From: Pyxidicoccus xibeiensis
GTDB lineage: Bacteria > Myxococcota > Myxococcia > Myxococcales > Myxococcaceae
DNA: 64,000 nucleotides
Direction of reading: 5' to 3'
NCBI RefSeq assembly: GCF_024198175.1
Contig: NZ_JAJVKV010000008.1
Location: 186,001-250,000, forward strand
Shown: piece after piece, positions 6,700 to 15,129 of the stretch
How positions within the stretch are numbered: position 1 is the first letter of the stretch
How the letters are laid out: each line of letters opens with the position of its first letter
Notes under the pieces: model-generated
Databases searched by the model: none
Told to the model about the DNA's origin: nothing
What the model saw: the letters and a program-made list of their open reading frames with translations, nothing else
Made by a program: the position numbers and the translations under genes

Positions 6700-7244
6700 A
6701 CGTGGAGCATAGGCAAGATTGAGGACTTCTTGCAGGCAGAGGGGCAGAGAAGGGCCGCTGACGGGGGCCCAGCAGGGCCGAGCGCCGAGTCGGTGCACGG
6801 GCTGTGCAGGCCCCTTGGGGCACACGCCTGCTCAGGCGGCTGTCCCACCTGGGATTAGGGGCTAGCAGTGGGCTCTGTTCTTCCGACTGGCTCCGCCCGC
6901 ATTTGAGGGGAACGGTACGCAATTGGTCCGTAATCGGTCGGCCGCTGGTGATCGCCCACGTCCAGTAATCTCAGGGATTCAGCCGCCGCTACCCGAGGAC
7001 CAAGGGGCCCTGCAAGGGTTAGGAAACCGCCGCTCTATCCAACTGAGCTACGGGGTCTTCGGGGCGCGTTATTGCAGGCGACCGGAGCCGCGCAACGGGA
7101 ACGAAGCCCGCGCGGAACAGGCCCTTTCGAGCGCGATCCTGATGCCTACCTGACAAAGGCGGAGGCAGCCGAGAAGGCCACCTCCGCCGCAGTCATGGGG
7201 CGGGGTGGGGCGCCCGCTTCCTCGCCCGCCTCAAGGCCGGGGGC
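6700..7244. other. Non-coding stretch holding the right island boundary
   Basis: This 545-bp stretch has no convincing gene. Its main content is the partial tRNA-Arg copy at 7019-7057 and, to its right, a degraded copy of the tRNA promoter region and of the PDAYLTK-coding segment (about 7060-7190). The part left of the repeat belongs to the island and shows no structure that I can name. Confidence 0.7.
7019..7057. repeat. Right copy of 39-bp direct repeat (partial tRNA-Arg)
   Basis: This is an exact copy of 3657-3695, covering only the 5' half of tRNA-Arg up to the anticodon loop. No 3' half follows, so it cannot form a tRNA. It marks the right end of the island. Confidence 0.85.
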
Positions 7245-9452
7245 TCAGCCAGCGTCCGCGGTCTCCGGCGGCTGGTCGGTCGGCATGGCGGGCAGCGACG
7301 AGAAGAACTTCTCGTCGCGGTCCGCGCAGAACGGATACGGCTGCAGGGAGTAATTCTTGAGATTGAGCCGCTTGTTGCTCTTGTCCTCGCAGGCCGCGAG
7401 GTTCCCGTAGCCGCTCTCCTTGAACATGGCGTCGCCCAGCTTCTCGTACTTCTTGATCAGCGCCTTCGTGTACTCGACGCCCTGCCTGTCGCCCTTCTCC
7501 ATCTCGGCGATGTTGTCCGGCTTGATCTCGATGACCTGGCAGTCTCGGATGCAGTCGATCCGGCACCCGGAGCCCCTGTAGCGCGGGTTCGGATTATCGC
7601 AGTAGGTGCTCTCGATGTAGATCTCGATCCCGTGCGGACAGCTCGAAGAGGTCTGCCGGCGCTTGTGCTCGGCCTTTCCGTATTCGATGTGCGCCCGGAT
7701 CTTCGGATTGTTCGAGCCGAGCAGCTGTCCCTCCTTGACCTTCTCGATGCTGTCCATCCGCGAGACGATGGCGCGCTTGAGCTTCGGAGCGGACTTCACC
7801 TTGTTCTGCGTGATGAGGACGTCGACGGCCTTCAACATCCGGTCGTACCGTCCGGTGATCGAGCCCCACTGACTGTTGAGCTTCGAGGAGTAGCCGTCCG
7901 CGATCTCCGTCACCTTCCGCTCCCAGTCGTACTCCTTGCAGAACGCCTCGCGAACCTCCCGCGCGTCCTGCTCCGCGGTCTTCCGGAACTCGAGGACATC
8001 GCGCTCCCATTCCCGGAAGTCCTTCATGATCGCGCGGTAGTTCTCGGCGACGCCGCCCTTGTAGCGGCTGAGCTCCTGCATCGCGCGCTCGACGTCGGGG
8101 TTCTTCTCCCCGAGGAAGAGGTTCTTGCAAGGGTCCTTCTCGTAGATCTCCGAGCGCCTGGCGTTCCAGTAGGCGAGAGTCTTGTCGGCGGAGGCGTCGA
8201 GGTTGCTCTTGATGCTCGACCAGGTCCCCTCCGTGAAGGAGAAGGCCTTGGTGGCCGCCACGCGCCGCTCCATCGTGTCCTTCTGGCGGTCGGTCTCCGC
8301 CTTCTTTCCCGCCCACTTCTTCCCGAGCGAGGCGGACAGCTCGGTGAGCTTCGCGACACCTTCCTCGTGGTCGTCCTTGCTGCCGACGTAGCGGCGGATC
8401 GTCTCCTGGAGCCGGGTCTCGTCCGTCCGGCAATCGCGGACGTCCCCGTCGAGGACGTTCTGCTCGGACTTCAGCCTGCGAATCGACTCGATGGCCTCCT
8501 TCAGCGACCGGGTGTGGGCCGGCCAGCGCTCCGCGAGCTGGCGGGCCTCCGAGTCCTCGCCCTGGATGTCCTTCAGGTCGCCCAGGAAGGCGAGCACGTC
8601 CTCCACGGCGCGCAGTGCCTCGGAGAGCTCGGAGGACGCATCGCCGCTGCGGGAGTCCAGGTCCTTGACCTTCGAGGCGATGGTCTGCAGCTTCTCGTCG
8701 ATCTTCTTGCGTACCACCGTGCGGACCTGCCCGAAGTTGCCGAGCTTCGACATCGCTTCCTTCACGGCGTCGTAGTCCTTGCCCTTCGCGAGTTCGGTGC
8801 ACTTCGACTTCGTCTCGTCCATCCGGCGCGTCCAGCGGTCCCAGATATCGTTGGCGCCGTCATGGAGCTCGCTCTTCACGTCCGACCAGCGGAGGTGCGA
8901 CTCGGAGAAGTTCTTCGCAGAGCTCTTCCAGCGGTCCATCGCGTTGTGGACTTCCTGCTGCTTACGGTATTCGTCGTTGTAGGAGCGGCCGATCTTCTCG
9001 GCCTCGTCCGGAATCTTGAGGAGCCCGTTCGGGTCCTTCTTGTCGACGAACGTCTGCATGAACGACTTCAAGTTCCGGTCGGCCTCGGAGCAGCGCTCGT
9101 GGAGCCGCGACTCGTCCGCCTTCACCTGGGCGTCCTTCATCCGCTTCAGGTCCTGCGCAGACTCCCGGAACTTGGAGATCCAGTCCGGGTAGTAGGAGGC
9201 CATGTACTTCCCCGGATCGTTCTGGGGATTGAGCGACTTGAGCTTCTCGACGTTTTCCTTGACCGTGTTCAAGTATTCGAGGGCGGAGTCGATGTCGCTC
9301 GAGCTCGAATCCGAGACGATGCCGTCGAGCTTGTCCTTGATGCGGGAGAGGGAGTCGTCAACCGTCCGGACCCGGTCGTCGATCTCGTCCGCGAACGCGG
9401 GCGAGGCAACGAGGACTGCCAGCACCACCGCTATCAATTTCTGCTTCATCAT
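7245..9452 (-). CDS. Secreted coiled-coil protein with possible PD-(D/E)XK nuclease tail
   Basis: This 735-residue protein is read from the first of two adjacent ATGs at 9452, behind a GAGGGGGGAA ribosome site. It has a signal peptide (KLIAVVLAVLVASPAFA, cleaved before DEIDD). Residues 20-590 are highly charged, heptad-like helices with regular Trp residues. The last 130 residues are different: six cysteines around CPHG to RDC, then D633, E642-I-K644 (VIEIKPDN) and QGVEYTKAL. That D...ExK...Q order resembles the PD-(D/E)XK restriction-endonuclease-like fold of several polymorphic toxins. The nuclease call is inference. No adjacent immunity gene is apparent. Confidence 0.8.
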   Translation of the reverse strand: MMKQKLIAVVLAVLVASPAFADEIDDRVRTVDDSLSRIKDKLDGIVSDSSSSDIDSALEYLNTVKENVEKLKSLNPQNDPGKYMASYYPDWISKFRESAQDLKRMKDAQVKADESRLHERCSEADRNLKSFMQTFVDKKDPNGLLKIPDEAEKIGRSYNDEYRKQQEVHNAMDRWKSSAKNFSESHLRWSDVKSELHDGANDIWDRWTRRMDETKSKCTELAKGKDYDAVKEAMSKLGNFGQVRTVVRKKIDEKLQTIASKVKDLDSRSGDASSELSEALRAVEDVLAFLGDLKDIQGEDSEARQLAERWPAHTRSLKEAIESIRRLKSEQNVLDGDVRDCRTDETRLQETIRRYVGSKDDHEEGVAKLTELSASLGKKWAGKKAETDRQKDTMERRVAATKAFSFTEGTWSSIKSNLDASADKTLAYWNARRSEIYEKDPCKNLFLGEKNPDVERAMQELSRYKGGVAENYRAIMKDFREWERDVLEFRKTAEQDAREVREAFCKEYDWERKVTEIADGYSSKLNSQWGSITGRYDRMLKAVDVLITQNKVKSAPKLKRAIVSRMDSIEKVKEGQLLGSNNPKIRAHIEYGKAEHKRRQTSSSCPHGIEIYIESTYCDNPNPRYRGSGCRIDCIRDCQVIEIKPDNIAEMEKGDRQGVEYTKALIKKYEKLGDAMFKESGYGNLAACEDKSNKRLNLKNYSLQPYPFCADRDEKFFSSLPAMPTDQPPETADAG

Positions 9453-9590
9453 CAGGTTCCCCCCTCGAGTTCGAGCCCCTCCGCGGATCACCTGCTGGTT
9501 CCTCGGAGCGGGCCAGCGGCTGAGTGTAGTATCGACCACAGGACAGACAAGGATCCTGTTGCGCATGACGGCCGCGCACTGAAGCCCGTC

Positions 9591-10157
9591 CTACCGGGAG
9601 GCTCGGCCTTCGAGCAGCTCGCCCAGCAGCACCTGGCCTTCGGGCCAGGTGCCCAGCCGCGCCGCGCTGCCCAGGTGGTCCTTCGCGCCCACGTTCACGA
9701 GGCGCGAGCCCCAGTCCCTGGCCAGCCCGGTGACGCGCTCCATCGTGATGTATGCGTCGTTGGTGCTGGCCACGACCACCGAGGGAAATGGCAGCGGCTG
9801 GCGGGGCATGGGCGCGAAGCCCGACGTCCCCGCGGGAAAGTCAGGCGCCTCGACATCACTGGGCGCGACGAGCAGGGCGCCCTTCACGTTGCGCACCCGG
9901 GCCTGCTTCGATGCGGCCCAGTGCGCCACCAGGATGCACGCCAGGCTGTGCGCGACGAGCACCACCGGCTGGCCCGCCCCCACAATGGCCCTGTCGAGCG
10001 TGGCGACCCAGTCCTCCCTGCGCGGCGTGTTCCACTCCGCCTGCTCGATGCGCCGGCAGTCCGTCCGCTCCCGCTCCCAGAACGTCTGCCAGTGCTCCGG
10101 GCCCGAGTTGTAGAGGCCCGGAAGGAGGAACACGGTGGGAGCAGGAGCAGTGGACAT
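9591..10157 (-). CDS. RBBP9/YdeN-family alpha/beta hydrolase
   Basis: This 188-residue protein has the RBBP9/YdeN short alpha/beta hydrolase layout: VFLLPGLYNSGPEHWQ at the start, nucleophile S71 in VAHSLAC, an acid in STNDAY and a histidine in AKDHLGS. ATG 10157 was chosen over an upstream in-frame start because it directly precedes the first beta strand and a G-rich ribosome site. It is cytoplasmic with unknown substrate. It lies 35 bp behind the BTAD/AAA regulator on the same strand, so the two are probably co-transcribed. Confidence 0.85.
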   Translation of the reverse strand: MSTAPAPTVFLLPGLYNSGPEHWQTFWERERTDCRRIEQAEWNTPRREDWVATLDRAIVGAGQPVVLVAHSLACILVAHWAASKQARVRNVKGALLVAPSDVEAPDFPAGTSGFAPMPRQPLPFPSVVVASTNDAYITMERVTGLARDWGSRLVNVGAKDHLGSAARLGTWPEGQVLLGELLEGRASR

Positions 10158-10192
10158 GGTGCCCCCGGGCGTACCCGGCTCACTTCGGCGGG

Positions 10193-12337
10193 TCAAGCCG
10201 GTGGGAGTCGCGCGGCCTCGGGCTCGCTACCCACTTCCGTCACCGGGGGCGCCGCCTTCCTGCTCCGGCACCGGACCTCGGCGGCCCGTGTCCTCGCGGC
10301 CTCCTCGTGCCGTCCGGCCGCCTCCAGGATGGCCGCCGCGCGCGCATGGTGGTCCGCGGCCTGCTCCAGCAGTCGAAGCTCCTCGTCCGCCTGCGCCGCC
10401 GCGAACAGGTGGGGCAGGGCGCGCGCCTCCTGCCCCGCTTCCAGCCAGTGGTGGGCCAGCAGGTTGGCCGGCGTGCCCTCCCGCTCGAGCACGGCCGCGA
10501 GCCGGCCGTGAAGGAACCGGCCCACCGCCTTGCCGATGGTCGCCTGCACCGTCTCCAGCACCAGGTCATGGCTGAAGCGCTCGCCCACCAGGAGCTGCGT
10601 GGCCTCCAGCTCGGAGAGCGCTGCATGACTCGACGCCGCGCTCACCTCCAGCGCCTCGGGGATGTGCGCGGCCCGGAAGTTCGAACCCGCACATGCGGCG
10701 AGCTGGGCGACCTGCAGCGCCAGCACCGACAGCCGCTCCAGCCGGCGCTGGATGAGCGGACCCACCCGTCCCGGAGGCGGCAGCCGGTGCGGCCAGTCCT
10801 TGTGGAGCGAGTCCGTCTCGAGGAGGTGCTTGAGTGTCTCGACGATGTAGAGGGGGTTGCCTCCCGTGTATCGGGTCAGCGCTTCCGTGTGGGCCTCGGC
10901 CCCGGGCAGCTCCAGGCTCCCCAGCAGCTGGCGCACGCCGTCGATGGAGAGCGGGCTCAGGTCGATGACGCGTGCCACTCCCACGTCCACGAGCTTGCGC
11001 ACGTTGGCCTCCGAATAGGCGGGCAGCTCGTCCCGGCGGTAGCAGTCGATGAAGCAGGGCAGCCGATGGATGGGCACCCTGCGGTCCCGGTACTGCGTGA
11101 AGGCATACATGAACAGCCGTGCACTGGCATTGTCCCAGTACTGCACGTCATCCACGACGACGACCTGCTCGCCTTCGAGCAACAGGAGCAGCGCTTCCGC
11201 GTGAGCCTCGAAGAAGCGCAGCTCGTCGGCCTCGGACACGAGTGGGGGAGTGGGCCGTGAGTCGCCGAGCTCGGGAACGAAGCGCGATAGCTCCGCGCGC
11301 AGGCGGTCCGGCAGCGTCACGTCGGGCCGTCGTGCCAGCTGTATCCGGAACGCCCGCGCCTGGGAGGCGAAGGGGACGTCCTGGTCGCCAGGCCGAGCCT
11401 CGCTGCGCGTCCACCGGCCCTGCGCGGCCGCGAACTCCTCGGCGAGGCGCGACTTGCCAGTGCCAGGCTCGCCGGTGATGAAGAGCATCTGTCCCGCGTC
11501 GAAGCCTTCCTGGAGCTCCCTCCAGGCGGATTCCCGTCCCGCGAGCAGCGGCGGACGGAGGACTGTCAGGGGCAGCGCCGGACGGGAGACGGGGGCGGGG
11601 CGGGCCACCTGCGAGCCCTTCTCGATCTGCCGGACCAGCGAGAGGGTGTCTGGCATCGGGCTGACACCCAGGTCGTGGGACAGCGTCGCGCGCAGCCGCT
11701 CGAAGGCGGAGAGGGCCGCGCCGCGGTCTCCCCGGAGGTAGTGCAGGCGGATGAGATGGCGGCCGGCCTGCTCGGACTCGGGTTCCTGCTGCACCCAGTC
11801 CTGGGCCAGGGCGAGCGCGGGTGCCCAGGCATGGTCCGCCACATGCCGTTGGATCTCCGCCTCACGCGCGTTGCGGACCCAGCCCTCCACGGCGGCGCGG
11901 GCACCGTCCAGCCAGCGCGCCAGCTCCTCGCATTCATCGAAGTGGAAGCCGGACAGCAGCGCCCCGCCACTCCCCCCGGACCGCAGGAGGTCGAGGATGC
12001 CGTCGTAGGAATGCGTCCCCGCGGCGGCTCGCAGGCTCGCGACGTCCAGTTGCAACATGGGCGCCAGGGCCAGCCGCTCGGAGTCCGCTTCCACCAGCTC
12101 CACGCCGCCACAGAGCAGGCGCAGGCGGCGCAGGAGCTGGCGCATGTTGTTGCGCACGGTGACGGGGGGCGAATCCGGCCACAGCAGGCTGGCGATGGAC
12201 GACTTGGAGGAGGGACCTTCCAGGCCCAGGTAGGCCAGCAGTGCCGCGGCCCGTCGCTCCAATCTGAGTTGCTGCCCCTCGGGCCCCTCCAACCGGGGAA
12301 GACCCAGGACTCTCGCGCTCCACGGTGGCCGGCTCAA
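10193..12337 (-). CDS. BTAD-domain transcriptional regulator with AAA ATPase and TPR-like region
   Basis: I start this gene at TTG 12337, behind a perfect AAGGAG at a 6-nt spacing, giving 714 residues; an in-frame GTG at 12412 has no such signal. Residues 1-95 look like the winged-helix of AfsR/SARP proteins, and 100-240 like the bacterial transcriptional activation domain (LHYLRGDRGAALSAFERL). The ATPase follows with Walker A GEPGTGKS at 289-296 and Walker B VVVVDDVQ; the C-terminus is helical and TPR-like. Such proteins couple ATP binding to promoter activation. It is divergent from the tRNA nucleotidyltransferase, with the RBBP9-like gene downstream as a possible target. Confidence 0.85.
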   Translation of the reverse strand: MSRPPWSARVLGLPRLEGPEGQQLRLERRAAALLAYLGLEGPSSKSSIASLLWPDSPPVTVRNNMRQLLRRLRLLCGGVELVEADSERLALAPMLQLDVASLRAAAGTHSYDGILDLLRSGGSGGALLSGFHFDECEELARWLDGARAAVEGWVRNAREAEIQRHVADHAWAPALALAQDWVQQEPESEQAGRHLIRLHYLRGDRGAALSAFERLRATLSHDLGVSPMPDTLSLVRQIEKGSQVARPAPVSRPALPLTVLRPPLLAGRESAWRELQEGFDAGQMLFITGEPGTGKSRLAEEFAAAQGRWTRSEARPGDQDVPFASQARAFRIQLARRPDVTLPDRLRAELSRFVPELGDSRPTPPLVSEADELRFFEAHAEALLLLLEGEQVVVVDDVQYWDNASARLFMYAFTQYRDRRVPIHRLPCFIDCYRRDELPAYSEANVRKLVDVGVARVIDLSPLSIDGVRQLLGSLELPGAEAHTEALTRYTGGNPLYIVETLKHLLETDSLHKDWPHRLPPPGRVGPLIQRRLERLSVLALQVAQLAACAGSNFRAAHIPEALEVSAASSHAALSELEATQLLVGERFSHDLVLETVQATIGKAVGRFLHGRLAAVLEREGTPANLLAHHWLEAGQEARALPHLFAAAQADEELRLLEQAADHHARAAAILEAAGRHEEAARTRAAEVRCRSRKAAPPVTEVGSEPEAARLPPA

Positions 12338-12621
12338 CGAACACTCCTTGGACTGGATGTGGTTCCGCACCGGCCCGTGCGAGCCTCCCTGAAACGACGG
12401 GGAGGACTTCACATACTGGTGTCCCCCCAGCTCGATTGCCAGTGTCTCGCCGTTACGCTTCGGTGGGCTTCATGGGCCGCCGGCACGGGGAGGCCCGAGG
12501 GTTGGCATCCCGGAGAGGGGACGGGTACAACGCAGGCATCTCTCGCGGTGGCGCCCAGGAGCGCAGGCCGCGGGGATGCCTCCGTCGAGGCCCACTCGTC
12601 TCCTGCTGCATCCGCGCGCCG

Positions 12622-13890
12622 ATGATTGCCAACCTCCACAACGCCGACATTCCCAAGCCCGTGCTCGACGTCATCGGCCGGCTGCGCGAGCTGGGCCATG
12701 CCGTGTACCTCGTGGGAGGCTGCGTCCGGGACATGGTGCACAACGTGGCCCCGAAGGACTTCGACGTGGCCACCAGCGCGCTTCCTGAAGAGGTCCAGCG
12801 CGCCTTCCGCAAGGTCATCCCCACCGGCATCCAGCACGGCACCGTCACCGTCGTGCAGGGCGGCACCCACGTGGAGGTGACGACGTTCCGCTCCGAGGGC
12901 GACTACCACGACGGCCGCAGGCCCAGCTCCGTCGCCTTCGAGCGTGACATCGTCAAGGACCTGTCCCGGCGCGACTTCACCATGAACGCCATGGCGTACA
13001 ACCCCGTGGACCGGGAGCTGGTGGACCCGTTCGGCGGTCAGACGGACCTCCAGGCCCAGCTCATCCGCTGCGTGGGCTCGGCCCAGGAGCGCTTCTCCGA
13101 GGATGGCCTGCGCTCGCTCCGGGCGGTGCGCTTCGCCGCGGTGCTCGGCTTCTCACTGGACCCGGACACCCGGGCGGCCATTCCCGCCACGCTCTCCGTC
13201 TTCCGGAAGGTCGCCTTCGAGCGCATCCACGACGAGCTGGTGAAGCTGCTGCTGACCCCCCGTGCCGAGCTGGGACTGGAGCTGCTCGCGGACACGGGCC
13301 TGTTGGACGTCTTCCTTCCCGAGCTGGCGCGTGCGACGCCCGAGGCCGCGCGCCTGGCTCGCGCCGCCGTGCAGGCCGCGCCCGTGGAGCTCGAGGTCCG
13401 GCTCGCGGCGCTGCTCTCTGACCTGGTGGACCGCACGCAGGCCCGAGACATCTGCCTGCGCATGAAGTTCCCGAATAAAGTCGCCGACCTCGTCGCGCTC
13501 CTCGTGGAGCAGGCGAAGCTGGAGACGCGGGTGGGGGAGCCGGACGCCGCGCTCCGCCGGCTCCTGGCCCGTGTGGGGTGGGTCCAGCTGCCACAGCTGA
13601 TTGCCGTGGCCCGCGCCCGGGTCCAGGCGCGAGAGCCCCAGCGGCGGTCCGAGGTCGAGGCCCTCTTCACCCGGCTGGAGTCACTCGCCGCCGCGAAGCC
13701 GCCGCTGACTCCCAAGGAGCTGGCGCTCACCGGCGCCGACATCATGGCCACCCTGGGGGTGGGGCCCTCGCCCATCATCGGCGAGGCCACCCGGTTCCTC
13801 ATGGAGTCCGTGCTCGATGACCCGTCCCTCAACTCGGCCGACACCTTGAAGCGCGTGCTGAAGGAGTGGCACGCCCGGACCGCGCGCTGA
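12622..13890 (+). CDS. tRNA CCA nucleotidyltransferase / poly(A) polymerase family
   Basis: This 422-residue class II nucleotidyltransferase has the head signature GGCVRD (G32-D37) followed by the metal-binding DFD (D46, D48). Further motifs are RRDFTMNAMAY and EDGLRSLRAVRFAA. The long C-terminal half suits the PcnB/CCA-adding group, which adds CCA to tRNA 3' ends or poly(A) to RNA; sequence alone does not separate the two. The tRNA-Arg in this window does not encode CCA, so such an enzyme is needed. The start at ATG 12622 has no clear ribosome site; it was chosen because homologous sequence begins there. Confidence 0.85.
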   Translation: MIANLHNADIPKPVLDVIGRLRELGHAVYLVGGCVRDMVHNVAPKDFDVATSALPEEVQRAFRKVIPTGIQHGTVTVVQGGTHVEVTTFRSEGDYHDGRRPSSVAFERDIVKDLSRRDFTMNAMAYNPVDRELVDPFGGQTDLQAQLIRCVGSAQERFSEDGLRSLRAVRFAAVLGFSLDPDTRAAIPATLSVFRKVAFERIHDELVKLLLTPRAELGLELLADTGLLDVFLPELARATPEAARLARAAVQAAPVELEVRLAALLSDLVDRTQARDICLRMKFPNKVADLVALLVEQAKLETRVGEPDAALRRLLARVGWVQLPQLIAVARARVQAREPQRRSEVEALFTRLESLAAAKPPLTPKELALTGADIMATLGVGPSPIIGEATRFLMESVLDDPSLNSADTLKRVLKEWHARTAR

Positions 13891-14056
13891 GGCGCTGAGG
13901 CCCAGTCCGTCCTGGTAGGACAGGGGGCAGCCCTCCGGCCGGGCGCCTTCCCGGGCGGTCCGGGCCCGCCGCCGGCCGGTGCGCATGTCGGGAAAGGAGC
14001 CGCCCGGGCGTCCTCTCGCGTGCGCCCGGACGCGGGGGCGTGTAGGAAGGAGCACC

Positions 14057-15103
14057 ATGCGAGTCGTCGTAGCCATGAGCGGCGGGGTGGATTCCTCGGC
14101 CGCCGCCGCCCTGCTCAAGGAGCAGGGCCACGAGGTCATCGGCATCACCCTGCGCGTCTGGTCCTACGAGGGCAAGGCGAAGTGTGGGAGCTGCTGCAGC
14201 CCGGACGATATCGATGACGCGCGGGCCGTGGCCCAGTCGCTGGGGATTCCCTTCTACGTCGCCAACGCCGAGGAGATCTTCCAGGACCGGGTCATCAACC
14301 CGTTCGTCCAGTCCTACCTCGGCGGTCGCACGCCCATCCCCTGCGTCGCCTGCAACCGCGACGTGAAGTTCAACTTCCTGCTCAAGCGCGCCCGTGCGCT
14401 CGGGGCCCGCCTGGCCACCGGCCACTACGCCCGCGTGGAGGAGGTGGACGGCCGCTACGCCCTGCGCCGCGCCGTGGATACGGCGAAGGACCAGAGCTAC
14501 TTCCTCTTCACGCTCGGCCAGGACGAGCTGCGCGACATCCTCTTCCCCGTGGGCCACCTGACGAAGGCCGAGGTCCGCGCCGTCGCCGAGCGCCATGGCC
14601 TGGTCACCAGCCACAAGCCGGAGAGCATGGAGATCTGCTTCGTGCCCGACGGCGACTATGCCGGCTTCGTGGAGAAGGTCGCCGGGCCGCAGCCCGCGGG
14701 CGAGATTGTCGACACCGAGGGACAGGTGCTCGGCAAGCACCAGGGCATCCACCGCTACACCGTGGGGCAGCGCAAGGGCCTCAACCTGGGCGGAGGCGAG
14801 GTGCGCTACGTCCAGCGCCTGGAGCCGGAGACCCACCGCGTCGTCGTGGGCCCCGCCGAGGGCACGGGCCGCGACGCCTTCGGCCTCCTCCAGCCGCACT
14901 GGGTGGACACTCCGCCCCCGCCCGGGAAGGCCGTGGAGGTCCGCATCCGCCACCGCCACGCGGGGGCGCCGGGGCGCGTGCAGATCTCCCCGCACGGCCT
15001 CGTCTCCGTGAAGCTGGACGCGCCCGCGCGCGCGGTGACTCCAGGACAGGCCGCGGTGGTCTACGATCAGGACCGCGTGCTCGGAGGCGGTTGGATCGTC
15101 TGA
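14057..15103 (+). CDS. mnmA: tRNA-specific 2-thiouridylase MnmA
   Basis: This 348-residue protein has the PP-loop SGGVDSS at residues 8-14. The conserved cysteine pair is C99 (in CVACNRDVKF) and C194 (in ESMEICFVPDG). GHYAR and RYTVGQRKGL are also typical. It places sulfur at uridine 34 of tRNA-Lys, -Glu and -Gln using ATP. The start ATG follows AGGAAGGAG. The following lipoprotein gene begins 26 bp after the stop, so the two may be co-transcribed. Confidence 0.97.
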   Translation: MRVVVAMSGGVDSSAAAALLKEQGHEVIGITLRVWSYEGKAKCGSCCSPDDIDDARAVAQSLGIPFYVANAEEIFQDRVINPFVQSYLGGRTPIPCVACNRDVKFNFLLKRARALGARLATGHYARVEEVDGRYALRRAVDTAKDQSYFLFTLGQDELRDILFPVGHLTKAEVRAVAERHGLVTSHKPESMEICFVPDGDYAGFVEKVAGPQPAGEIVDTEGQVLGKHQGIHRYTVGQRKGLNLGGGEVRYVQRLEPETHRVVVGPAEGTGRDAFGLLQPHWVDTPPPPGKAVEVRIRHRHAGAPGRVQISPHGLVSVKLDAPARAVTPGQAAVVYDQDRVLGGGWIV

Positions 15104-15129
15104 CGCGGGCCGCGAGGAGGGAGCCGCAC

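Larger units (their letters stand above)
3657..7057. mobile_element. Putative tRNA-associated toxin-immunity island
   Basis: The two 39-bp repeats enclose a 3,362-bp insertion unit. It contains a SitA-type lipoprotein toxin, a DUF2019-like immunity candidate, a frameshifted second DUF2019-like gene, a small ORF, and an exported protein with visibly lower GC. There is no integrase, transposase or terminal inverted repeat, so it would have to be mobilised in trans, or it is the decayed remainder of a larger element, or it arose by homologous exchange between tRNA-flanking sequences. The boundaries are seen directly; mobility is inferred. Confidence 0.6.

Noticed and set aside
3657..7057. A complete prophage or integrative conjugative element
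   Set aside because: There is no integrase, transposase, structural, relaxase or replication gene between the repeats; only a cargo-like cassette is present.
7019..7057. A second tRNA-Arg gene
   Set aside because: Only the 5' half is present; no T arm or acceptor 3' strand follows.
7632..10511. A 959-codon plus-strand frame across the coiled-coil, hydrolase and regulator genes
   Set aside because: It crosses three genes on the other strand that have signal peptide, hydrolase and ATPase motifs; its own product is low-complexity.
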